Source: SIG450 sp045658425
GTDB lineage: Bacteria > Bacillota > Clostridia > UMGS1840 > HGM11507
Length of the DNA: 19,327 nt
NCBI GenBank assembly: GCA_045658425.1
Contig: JAZOVB010000146.1
Coordinates: 1 to 19,327, forward strand
Direction of reading: 5' to 3'
In this document: piece after piece, positions 1-6,245 of the stretch
How the letters are laid out: every line of letters starts with the position of its first letter
Position numbering within the stretch: position 1 is the stretch's first letter
Translations under genes and position numbers: made by a program
The notes under the pieces: generated by a model
Told to the model about the DNA's origin: nothing
Databases searched by the model: none
The model's input: the letters and a program-made list of their open reading frames with translations, nothing else

Positions 1-57
1 AAACAGCCTAAGATGGAAGGCAGAAATATGGCGATGTATTTAGCGCCAAAGGCATAG
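1..57 (+). CDS. infC: Translation initiation factor IF-3, C-terminal end (partial)
   Basis: The first 57 bases read in frame 1 as the last 18 residues of IF-3, ending MAMYLAPKA and a TAG stop. The stretch KMEGRNMAM resembles the conserved C-terminal QPRMEGRNM motif of IF-3. The gene start is outside the window. IF-3 binds the 30S subunit and checks start codon and initiator tRNA selection. The order infC-rpmI-rplT just downstream is the classic bacterial arrangement and supports the call. The 79 bases between this stop and rpmI hold a small palindrome (GTCTTTAATTAAGAC) and no obvious terminator, so co-transcription with rpmI is likely. Confidence 0.9.
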   Translation, partial: KQPKMEGRNMAMYLAPKA

Positions 58-136
58 TTAATATTTTGAGAAGAGGTCTTTAATTAAGACTTACCAATCA
101 AACAATAATATATAAATTGAGAGGAGCGAATGAGAA

Positions 137-334
137 ATGGGAAAAATCAAAACTCATAGAGGTGCTGCAAAAAGATTCAGCTTAACAAAATCCGGTAAGG
201 TTAAGAAGACAAGTGCATACAGAAGACACATTCTTACCAAGAAACCAACAAAGAGAAAAAGAGCATTAAGAAAGATTTCTTATGCATGTCCTGCGAATGA
301 GGCAGTAATCAAGAAATTAATTCCTTACAAATAA
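137..334 (+). CDS. rpmI: Large ribosomal subunit protein bL35
   Basis: This 65-residue, very basic protein starts MGKIKTHRGAAKRF, the hallmark N-terminus of bL35, and has the usual family length. It is a late-assembling protein of the 50S subunit. The start at 137 follows a GAGGAG ribosome binding site at 121-126. An out-of-frame ATG at 130 opens only a nine-codon reading frame and is probably not used, although it leaves a slightly long spacing to the real start. The gene lies between infC and rplT, the operon that in many bacteria is repressed by L20. Confidence 0.98.
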   Translation: MGKIKTHRGAAKRFSLTKSGKVKKTSAYRRHILTKKPTKRKRALRKISYACPANEAVIKKLIPYK

Positions 335-363
335 GAATGAAAAGAGATTGGAGGTAAAATCTA

Positions 364-717
364 ATGGCTAGAGTTAAAGGTGCAATGAACACCAGAAAAA
401 GACATAAAAAGATTTTAAAATTAGCAAAAGGATACAGAGGTGCTAAAAGTAAGCTTTTCAGAACTGCTAACCAGGCTGTAATGAAATCATTAGTTTACTC
501 TTACATCGGAAGAAAGCAGAAGAAGAGAGATTTCAGAAAATTATGGATCGCAAGAATCAATGCTGCTGCAAGAATGAACGGCATCAGCTATTCAAGATTT
601 ATGAACGGTCTTAAGAAAGCAGAAATTACTCTTAACAGAAAAATGTTAGCAGAAATCGCAATCGCTGATCCTGCAGCTTTCACAGCTTTAGTTGAAAAAG
701 CAAAAGCAAGTTTATAA
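364..717 (+). CDS. rplT: Large ribosomal subunit protein bL20
   Basis: This 117-residue basic protein begins MARVKGAMNTRKRHKKILKL and contains GYRGAKSKLFRTA and YSYIGRKQKKRDFRKLWI, all typical of bL20. The length matches the family. bL20 binds 23S rRNA and is needed early in 50S assembly; in many bacteria it also represses its own operon, but the leader where that would happen lies upstream of this window. A GGAGGT ribosome binding site precedes the ATG. It follows rpmI by 29 bases and is the last gene of the infC-rpmI-rplT unit. The next 360 bases contain no gene. Confidence 0.98.
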   Translation: MARVKGAMNTRKRHKKILKLAKGYRGAKSKLFRTANQAVMKSLVYSYIGRKQKKRDFRKLWIARINAAARMNGISYSRFMNGLKKAEITLNRKMLAEIAIADPAAFTALVEKAKASL

Positions 718-727
718 AAAAATCTAA

Positions 728-1014
728 GGGACTGTAAATTTATTTACAGTCCCAAAACAATTCATAGGGGTTAGGAAAAAATCTTCAGAATGGATAAACT
801 TAGCCAAAATCTTTGATTTTGGGTTACCCGAAGGCGAGGTGTCTGTTAAGACACCTAAAGTACGTCGAGTGGCTAAGTTTATTCATAACCAAAAACTTAA
901 TTTTTAAAGATTTTTTTTAAAATCTTTACCTTTTTATAGTTAATTTGATAAGTTTTCTATATCAAAACTATTGATACATCTCGTTTTTGTGGTCTGGAGT
1001 TTTTTTACAGCCCC
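728..1014. repeat. Structured inverted-repeat element downstream of rplT
   Basis: This gene-free stretch is unusually rich in inverted repeats. An 11-bp hairpin (728-738 with 743-753, arm GGGACTGTAAA) comes first. A 17-bp stem (790-806 with 870-886, one G-T pair) encloses two smaller hairpins: CCAAAATC at 804-811 with 815-822, and AGGTGTCT at 837-844 with 849-856. The outermost arm GGGACTGTAAA recurs inverted at 1004-1014 (TTTACAGCCCC, one mismatch), so the whole block could be a small non-autonomous element with short terminal inverted repeats. It shares sequence blocks with the element at 3508-3814. No open reading frame or transposase is seen. A structured RNA is the alternative reading. 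Boundaries are approximate. Confidence 0.5.
905..935 (+). terminator. Candidate intrinsic terminator after rplT
   Basis: A perfect 10-bp palindrome (TAAAGATTTT at 905-914, AAAATCTTTA at 919-928) with a TTTT loop is followed by CCTTTTT. It is AT-rich and so only moderately stable, but it is placed to end the infC-rpmI-rplT transcript. The hairpin at 728-753 has no T run after it and is a poorer terminator candidate. Confidence 0.45.
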
Positions 1015-1027
1015 TTTTTTATGCATT

Positions 1028-1067
1028 AAAAAACCCTGTGAATATTTGATTTCACAGGGCTTTTTTT
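1028..1067. terminator. Bidirectional terminator between rplT and nagB
   Basis: A 9-bp stem CCCTGTGAA (1034-1042) / TTCACAGGG (1051-1059) with an 8-base loop is flanked by six A's on the left and a C plus seven T's on the right. It can therefore act in both directions: for plus-strand transcripts coming from rplT and for the minus-strand nagB transcript, whose stop codon is at 1082-1084. Confidence 0.85.
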
Positions 1068-1081
1068 ATTGTTTTATTGAA

Positions 1082-1834
1082 TTATAATTTACTTGCACTA
1101 TCCTTGTCAAGATAAATGTTAACATCCTTGGATAATCTCATGATTGATGCAGGGCACTTTTCAGTGATTTCACCGTAGATTGTGTTGTAAACAGCTTCTG
1201 CCTTTGTTGGAGCAGGAACGATACAAATGTGGCAATCAACATTCTTAAGAGTTGGAACTGTAAGTGTTAATGCGTGTGTAGGAACTTCATCGATTGAGTT
1301 GAAGCATCCGTCATTAACCTGCTGCTGACGGCAAACATTGTCAAGTTCAACGATTTTAACCATTGCAGGATCGTTAAAGAAAGCAACGTGTGGGTCATTG
1401 AAAGCAATGTGACCGTTTTCGCCGATACCTAAGCAAACGATATCAGTTGGGTTTTCCTGAAGTAATTTTGTATATCTTTCACATTCAGCCTGAGGATCTT
1501 CAGCGTTACCGTTTAAGTAGTTAACTGTCTTAAATGGAGCTTTGCCGAAAAGTCTGTCCTTTAAGAACTGACCGAAGCCCTGAGGAGCACCTGCAGGAAG
1601 GCCTATGTATTCATCCATGTGGAAAGCATTAATTCTTGTGAAGTCAATTTCTTCACAAGCTAGTAAGCTTTCTAAAAATTCATTCTGAGATGGTGCAGCG
1701 GCAAAAATCATATTGATTTCTTCTTTTTCTTTTAAAAGAGCAATGATTTTAGCTTTACAGTCTTCAGCAGCTGCTAAGCCCATTTCTTTTCTTGTTGGGA
1801 AAGTGTTTACTTTAAAACTTGTTTTTGCTAACAT
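1082..1834 (-). CDS. nagB: Glucosamine-6-phosphate deaminase-like protein (NagB family)
   Basis: A 250-residue NagB-family sugar-phosphate isomerase/deaminase; the classic enzyme converts glucosamine-6-phosphate to fructose-6-phosphate and ammonia. Visible signatures are FHMDEYIGL with the catalytic-type Asp74, LGIGENGHIAFNDP with His142, and PAPTKAEA with Lys211 matching the E. coli SQKA lysine. The start at 1834 is chosen because GGAGGAA lies seven bases upstream; the frame stays open to 2014, but that part crosses the promoter and is not family-like. Two departures stand out: the phosphate-loop motif TGSTP is replaced by AAPSQ (47-51), and the Glu of FNEP is Asp147. Substrate could therefore differ, for example another amino-sugar phosphate. 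It is a single-gene unit with its own promoter and terminator, facing away from spoIVA. Confidence 0.85.
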   Translation of the reverse strand: MLAKTSFKVNTFPTRKEMGLAAAEDCKAKIIALLKEKEEINMIFAAAPSQNEFLESLLACEEIDFTRINAFHMDEYIGLPAGAPQGFGQFLKDRLFGKAPFKTVNYLNGNAEDPQAECERYTKLLQENPTDIVCLGIGENGHIAFNDPHVAFFNDPAMVKIVELDNVCRQQQVNDGCFNSIDEVPTHALTLTVPTLKNVDCHICIVPAPTKAEAVYNTIYGEITEKCPASIMRLSKDVNIYLDKDSASKL

Positions 1835-1874
1835 TTTAAATTCCTCCATATAAATAATTAATTTTCTAAATAAT

Positions 1875-1903
1875 ATAATACCACTTAGTTCTGTTTTTGT
1901 CAA
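1875..1903 (-). promoter_or_regulatory. Sigma-A-type promoter of nagB
   Basis: On the minus strand TTGACA (1903-1898) and TATTAT (1880-1875) are separated by exactly 17 bases. Transcription would start near 1868, leaving a leader of about 34 bases before the ATG at 1834. No clear operator palindrome was seen, but the direct repeat CAATAAT occurs twice just upstream, around 1912-1927. Confidence 0.8.
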
Positions 1904-2026
1904 ATTAAATTCCAATAATATCAATAATTGTATATTTTGTAAAAATATATGCCCAAAAGAATATGTAATATCTGAGCATAAACGCGAATATAATCTAATA
2001 ACAAGATTTATCAAGGAGGAAAATAT
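1904..2026 (+). promoter_or_regulatory. spoIVA upstream region
   Basis: This AT-rich region separates divergent nagB and spoIVA. A strong AAGGAGG ribosome binding site directly precedes the spoIVA ATG. In Bacillus spoIVA is read by sigma-E RNA polymerase. GAATATG near 1959-1965 and CATAAACG at 1977-1984 weakly resemble sigma-E -35 and -10 elements, but the spacing is shorter than usual, so this is only a suggestion. No good sigma-A promoter is visible on the plus strand, which fits sporulation-specific expression. Confidence 0.3.
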
Positions 2027-3505
2027 ATGGAAAAGTATAATGTTTTAGAGGATGTTGCCAAACGCACGGACGGGGATATTTATATAGGTGTGGTTGGTCC
2101 TGTGCGAACAGGAAAATCCACTTTTATAAAGAAGTTTATGTCCGAGCTTATTATACCTAATATCTCAAATGAATTCAAAAAGGAAAGAGCACAGGATGAG
2201 CTTCCTCAAAGTGCTAAGGGAAAAACTATTATGACAACAGAACCTAAGTTTATTCCTAATGAAGCCATTAATTTAAAAACTGATGATAACATAAGCTTTA
2301 ATGTAAGAATGATTGACTGTGTTGGCTATGTTGTAGACTCTGCATTAGGGCATATTGAAAATGAAGAACCCAGAATGGTAAATACCCCTTGGTTTCCAGA
2401 ACCCATTCCTTTTGTGAAAGCAGCTGAGTTGGGAACTAAGAAGGTTATAAGCGACCATTCAACAATCGGACTTGTTATAACGACTGACGGAAGTATTTCG
2501 GAAATTCCGAGAGAGGATTACATACCTGCAGAAGAAAGAGTTATAAATGAATTGAAGGAATTAGGAAAGCCTTTTGTTGTCCTGCTTAACTGTGAACATC
2601 CGGAAATGCAAGAGAGTATCGAACTTAAAAATACCCTTGAAGACAAATACTCTGTTCCTGTAATTGCGGTTAACTGTGTAAATATGACGAAAGGTGAACT
2701 TCTTGATGTAATAGGGGCAGTTCTCAATGAATTTCCTGTAAAATATGTAGAGCTTGAAGCTCCAGACTGGTTATCAGGACTTCCTGTGAGTAATTGGCTG
2801 AAAAAAGACATCTGTCATTCGGTTAAAGATATTATAAAAGATGCAGAAAAAATAAATGATGTAAGAGAAATACCCGGAAAACTGAACGCCCTTGAGTATG
2901 TGAAGTTTGCCGGAATAAAGGATTGTAATCCCGGTGATGGTACAGTAGTGATTAAGCTTGACCTTAAGGATGAGCTCTTCTATCGTATAATAAGTGAAAG
3001 TACCGGACTTTCTATAGAAAATGACAGAGACCTTTTAAATATCCTTACAGAACTGTCTTCGGTGAAAAAGGAATATGATAAATTTGCTTATGCTATGAAC
3101 GAGGTTAACAGAAAGGGATATGGAATTGTTTCTCCCTCTATTGATGAATTGACCTTAGAAGAACCTGAAATAGTTAAACAGGGAAATAAATTCGGGGTAA
3201 GACTTAAAGCCTCCGCTCCGTCTATTCATATGATAAAGGCTGATATTGAAACCGAAGTTTCTCCAATTGTGGGAACTGAAAAACAGTCTGAAGAGCTTGT
3301 ACATTATCTTCTTAAGGAATTTGAAGCTGATCCGAAATCTATATGGTCATCAAATATTTTCGGAAAGTCCCTGCATGAACTTGTAAATGAGGGTCTTCAT
3401 AATAAGCTTTCAAAAATGCCGGAGGATGCCCAGGTTAAAATGCAGGAAACCTTGCAGAAGATTATTAACGAGGGGTCGGGCGGACTTATTTGTATAATAT
3501 TATAG
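2027..3505 (+). CDS. spoIVA: Stage IV sporulation protein A, coat morphogenetic ATPase
   Basis: This 492-residue protein has the same length as Bacillus SpoIVA and matches the family from end to end, starting MEKYNVLEDVAKRTDGDIYIG. The Walker A motif GPVRTGKST (24-32, Lys30) lies near the N-terminus. A long helical middle region and a conserved C-terminus ending GGLICIIL follow. SpoIVA hydrolyses ATP to polymerise into the basement layer of the spore coat on the outer forespore membrane, where in Bacillus it is anchored by the small peptide SpoVM. AAGGAGG supports the start. The gene is monocistronic: it is divergent from nagB and is followed immediately by an inverted-repeat element with an internal terminator. 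Confidence 0.97.
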   Translation: MEKYNVLEDVAKRTDGDIYIGVVGPVRTGKSTFIKKFMSELIIPNISNEFKKERAQDELPQSAKGKTIMTTEPKFIPNEAINLKTDDNISFNVRMIDCVGYVVDSALGHIENEEPRMVNTPWFPEPIPFVKAAELGTKKVISDHSTIGLVITTDGSISEIPREDYIPAEERVINELKELGKPFVVLLNCEHPEMQESIELKNTLEDKYSVPVIAVNCVNMTKGELLDVIGAVLNEFPVKYVELEAPDWLSGLPVSNWLKKDICHSVKDIIKDAEKINDVREIPGKLNALEYVKFAGIKDCNPGDGTVVIKLDLKDELFYRIISESTGLSIENDRDLLNILTELSSVKKEYDKFAYAMNEVNRKGYGIVSPSIDELTLEEPEIVKQGNKFGVRLKASAPSIHMIKADIETEVSPIVGTEKQSEELVHYLLKEFEADPKSIWSSNIFGKSLHELVNEGLHNKLSKMPEDAQVKMQETLQKIINEGSGGLICIIL

Positions 3506-3507
3506 GG

Positions 3508-3814
3508 AAAAACGCGGTAAACGGCGGTTGGTCTTAGGGATAAATTGCCTAAAAACCATGATTTTGGCACATAACTGCGATAAAAAATCTCATAATCCAT
3601 CAAGGATTACTCAAATTTTTATCTTGTTCTGCACTTAAAATCAAGATTTTTGAGGTGCGAAGCAGTTTTGGGTTAGGAATTTTCAGACTTAGAGAAATCA
3701 TAAAAATGCAGATATACTGACGTATTTCTGCATTTTTTTGTGCCCTATAAGCTGAAAAGTACAATCCAAAACCAGTTTCTCCCTAAGACCAACCGCCGAA
3801 ACCCGCGTTTTTTT
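3508..3814. mobile_element. MITE-like element with 33-nt terminal inverted repeats
   Basis: Left arm 3508-3540 and right arm 3782-3814 (as reverse complement) match at 29 of 33 positions: AAAAACGCGG is identical, a 4-base block differs (TAAA versus GTTT), and CGGCGGTTGGTCTTAGGGA is identical. The roughly 240-base interior has no credible gene but several hairpins, including AATCC/GGATT near 3595 and a GCAC...GTGC hairpin around 3632-3658, plus a strong terminator. Size, long terminal repeats and lack of coding capacity resemble a miniature inverted-repeat transposable element. No clear target-site duplication was found. The alternative is a very long terminator-like hairpin, because the right arm runs into TTTTTTT. 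It starts three bases after the spoIVA stop. Confidence 0.6.
3704..3739 (+). terminator. Intrinsic terminator inside the inverted-repeat element
   Basis: The stem AAATGCAGATATAC (3704-3717) / GTATTTCTGCATTT (3722-3735) pairs at 13 of 14 positions around a TGAC loop, and the T run continues to 3739. It probably ends the spoIVA transcript and may be part of the element's own structure. Confidence 0.75.
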
Positions 3815-3854
3815 AGTATAAGTAATATATAATATTGTATTTTTAAACTTCTGA

Positions 3855-3863
3855 TGTTATAAT
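3855..3863 (+). promoter_or_regulatory. Extended -10 promoter for the small peptide-SDR-pepD operon
   Basis: TGTTATAAT at 3855-3863 is a perfect extended -10 (TGnTATAAT). The matching -35 position, 17 bases upstream (3835-3840, TTGTAT), is poor, as is common for extended -10 promoters. Transcription would begin near 3870, about 58 bases before the small peptide start. No LexA-like palindrome was seen here although the operon carries a Y-family polymerase. Confidence 0.5.
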
Positions 3864-3927
3864 TAATATGTATAGAATCAGGCAGCGCTTGAGTTATATT
3901 ATGATTGATCTTTAAGGAGATGTAATT

Positions 3928-4002
3928 ATGGTTTTTAGTTTCTGGTTGGTAATAGCGATTGCGGTAATAGTCCCTACGGTGATTTATACAATTAATAAAT
4001 AA
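3928..4002 (+). CDS. 24-residue hydrophobic membrane peptide, function unknown
   Basis: A 24-codon frame starts at an ATG preceded seven bases upstream by AAGGAGA (3914-3920), one of the better ribosome binding sites in the window, and ends TAA at 4002. The peptide begins MVFSFWLVIAIAVI and ends VIYTINK: a short N-terminus, about 18 hydrophobic residues and a polar, lysine-ended tail, which is a typical single transmembrane peptide. The next gene starts 12 bases after the stop, so it probably leads the operon. It does not resemble SpoVM, which is amphipathic rather than hydrophobic. No family is recognised. It could be a real membrane small protein or a leader peptide; the ribosome binding site favours real translation. 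Confidence 0.6.
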   Translation: MVFSFWLVIAIAVIVPTVIYTINK

Positions 4003-4013
4003 GAAAGGTCGAA

Positions 4014-4793
4014 ATGAGAATGAAAGCAGTAATTACAGGGGCAAGTTCAGGTCTCGGTAAAGATATGGCAATTATTTTATCTGGAATGGGATATGATATT
4101 GTAGCTGTGGGAAGACGCGAAGAGCTTCTTTATGAATTAAAAGAAAAATTACAATCAAATGTTGAAATTGTTTGTGCTGATGTAACAAAGAGTGATGATA
4201 TTGAAAAAATATCATCTTATTTTGATGAAGCAGATGTTTTTATCAATAATGCAGGGTTCGGTGTGTTTGGTTCTTTTTGCGAAACATCTTTGGAAGACGA
4301 AATGAGAATGCTTGAAACAAATGTAAAGGCTGTGCATATTTTAACTAAGCTTGCCGCTCAAAAATTCAGAGCAAAAAATACAGGTCATATATTAAATGTG
4401 GCTTCAATTGCCGCGTTTTTTCCCGGACCTCTTTTTGCGTCCTATTACAGTACAAAAGCTTATGTTTTCAGACTTACCGAGTCTTTATATGAAGAGCTTA
4501 GGCGGGAAAAGTCAAATGTTAAGATTTCCGTACTTTGTCCCGGACCTGTGAGAACAGGTTTTGAAGCGGTTGCCGGAGTGAGCTTCGGAAAGGGTGATGA
4601 GCCGGGAAGAGACCTAATAATTGCGGATAGTAAAAAAGTATCCCGTTATGCAATAAAAATGATGTTTAAGGGGAAACTTATAATAGTTCCGGGTATGTTA
4701 ATGAAAATTGCGGTATTTTTAAGACGGATTTTCTCAGAAAAAATGTTATGTAAAATGTTATATATATTACAAAGTAAAAAGTTTGTTCAGTAA
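4014..4793 (+). CDS. SDR family NAD(P)-dependent oxidoreductase
   Basis: This 259-residue classical short-chain dehydrogenase has a Rossmann fold. Dinucleotide binding is shown by TGASSGLG (8-15). NNAG lies at 78-81, and the catalytic set is Asn103, Ser131, Tyr144 and Lys148 (YYSTK). VGRREE after the second strand suggests NADP(H) preference, an inference from the Arg residues. The C-terminal part, rich in basic and hydrophobic residues (from about 215), resembles the DltE/YqjQ-type SDRs that may associate with membranes. Substrate cannot be told from sequence. AAGAAAGG lies five bases before the ATG at 4014; a second ATG at 4020 is possible. It sits between the 24-residue peptide and pepD in one operon. 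Confidence 0.92.
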   Translation: MRMKAVITGASSGLGKDMAIILSGMGYDIVAVGRREELLYELKEKLQSNVEIVCADVTKSDDIEKISSYFDEADVFINNAGFGVFGSFCETSLEDEMRMLETNVKAVHILTKLAAQKFRAKNTGHILNVASIAAFFPGPLFASYYSTKAYVFRLTESLYEELRREKSNVKISVLCPGPVRTGFEAVAGVSFGKGDEPGRDLIIADSKKVSRYAIKMMFKGKLIIVPGMLMKIAVFLRRIFSEKMLCKMLYILQSKKFVQ

Positions 4794-4806
4794 ATGAGGT
4801 AATAAA

Positions 4807-6240
4807 ATGGAGTCAATTTTAAATTTAGAGCCTAAAAGAGTGTTTTACTATTTTAACGAAATTTCAAAAATTCCTCACGGCTCGGGAAATACTAAGAAAA
4901 TAAGCAATTTTTGTGTTGAATTTGCTAAAAGTCAAGGGTTAAAATATATTCAGGATGAAAATAATAATGTTATAATATTTAAACCCAAACAAAATACAAA
5001 CAGTGATAAAACAGTAATGATTCAAGGACATCTTGATATGGTGTGCGAAAAAGAAGAGGGATGTAATATAGATTTTGATAGGGACCCTCTTAAGTTGAAA
5101 TTATCAGGAGATTGGCTTTCTGCTGAGGGTACAACTCTTGGCGGAGACGACGGTATTGCCGTTGCATACGCACTTGCGGTACTGGAGGATAAAACAATAG
5201 TACATCCGAATATTGAAGCGGTATTCACCGTTGATGAAGAAATAGGTTTACTGGGCGCTCAGTCCATTGATTTGTCCGAAACAAAAGGGAATATACTTCT
5301 TAATATTGACAGTGAACAGGAGGGCATATTTACTGTAAGCTGTGCAGGCGGTGCAACAGTAAGATGCGAGTTTCCTTTGGATTATAAAAAGGCAAGTGGT
5401 ACAAAATACACAGTTCGTATTGACGGGCTTATGGGTGGTCATTCCGGTGTAGAAATTGATAAGTACAGAGCAAATTCCAATATATTGTCTGCGCGGTTGT
5501 TATATACCTTATGTGAAAAATACGAAGTGGAGCTTATTTCCATAAACGGTGGGTTGAAGGATAATGCCATTCCAAATCTTACCGTCTTTGAAATTTTAAG
5601 TAATAAAGATATACAAAAAGATGTTGCTGAATTTGAAACAGCAGTTAAAAATGAATTCCGTATTGCCGACCCTGAACTGAGAATATCTATAACAAGTGAA
5701 GCCTTTGACGGATTGGTTGTTAATAATCAGCTTACTAAAAAAGCGGTATGCTTTCTTCTTGCTCAGCCAAACGGTATTTTGAATATGGACCTTGAAATCC
5801 CGGGACTTGTTAAAACTTCACTAAATATGGGAATATTAAAAACCGACTTTGAAAAAATGGAATTTTCTTATTCTGTAAGAAGCTCATTAAAAAGTGAAAA
5901 AAGAGCTTTGATTGATAAAATAAAGGCATTGACCGAGATTGCAGGTGGAAAAACTTATGTGTATGGTGAATATTCCCCCTGGGAATATCGTGCAGATTCC
6001 TATTTGAGAGAAAGAGTAACCAAAGTTTATGAAAAACTTTACGGTGAACTACCAAAGTATGAAGCTATTCATGCAGGTCTTGAATGTGGTGTTCTTGCAG
6101 AAAAAATTGATAACCTTGATGCAATTTCATTTGGTCCCGATATGCCTGATATTCATACACCTAAGGAAAGAGCATCAGTGTCCTCAGTTAAAAGAGTATG
6201 GGAATTTATAGTTGAACTTTTAGCGGATATTTGTAATTGA
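4807..6240 (+). CDS. pepD: Cytosolic aminoacyl-histidine dipeptidase (PepD), M20 family
   Basis: This 477-residue dizinc peptidase is of normal PepD length. Metal and catalytic motifs are in order: GHLDMV with His75 and Asp77, LGGDDG with bridging Asp114, TVDEEIG with Glu144 (general base) and Glu145, NIDSE with Asp168, and DIHTPKE with His450 near the end. GGHSG (near 215) marks the dimerisation-domain region. PepD splits a broad range of dipeptides, including Xaa-His, in the cytosol and recycles peptides as amino acids. GAGGTA precedes the ATG and the SDR stop is 13 bases upstream, so the two are co-transcribed. The following polymerase gene begins at or within a few bases of its stop. Confidence 0.95.
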   Translation: MESILNLEPKRVFYYFNEISKIPHGSGNTKKISNFCVEFAKSQGLKYIQDENNNVIIFKPKQNTNSDKTVMIQGHLDMVCEKEEGCNIDFDRDPLKLKLSGDWLSAEGTTLGGDDGIAVAYALAVLEDKTIVHPNIEAVFTVDEEIGLLGAQSIDLSETKGNILLNIDSEQEGIFTVSCAGGATVRCEFPLDYKKASGTKYTVRIDGLMGGHSGVEIDKYRANSNILSARLLYTLCEKYEVELISINGGLKDNAIPNLTVFEILSNKDIQKDVAEFETAVKNEFRIADPELRISITSEAFDGLVVNNQLTKKAVCFLLAQPNGILNMDLEIPGLVKTSLNMGILKTDFEKMEFSYSVRSSLKSEKRALIDKIKALTEIAGGKTYVYGEYSPWEYRADSYLRERVTKVYEKLYGELPKYEAIHAGLECGVLAEKIDNLDAISFGPDMPDIHTPKERASVSSVKRVWEFIVELLADICN

Positions 6241-6245
6241 TAATT

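Noticed and set aside
728..753. 11-bp hairpin right after rplT as its terminator
   Set aside because: The stem is strong, but it is followed by AAAACAATTC with no T run; the hairpins at 905-928 and 1034-1059 are better terminators.
1835..2014. Upstream extension of the nagB frame to an ATG at 2014
   Set aside because: It would cover the nagB promoter (TTGACA/TATTAT) and spoIVA upstream region, lacks family similarity, and the GGAGGAA site points to the ATG at 1834.
2518..2811. 97-codon minus-strand frame inside spoIVA
   Set aside because: Shadow of the spoIVA coding frame; Ser/Thr-rich low-information translation with no start signals.
3868..3915. 15-codon frame starting at the ATG at 3868
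   Set aside because: It begins at or before the predicted transcript start, has no ribosome binding site, and is not protein-like.
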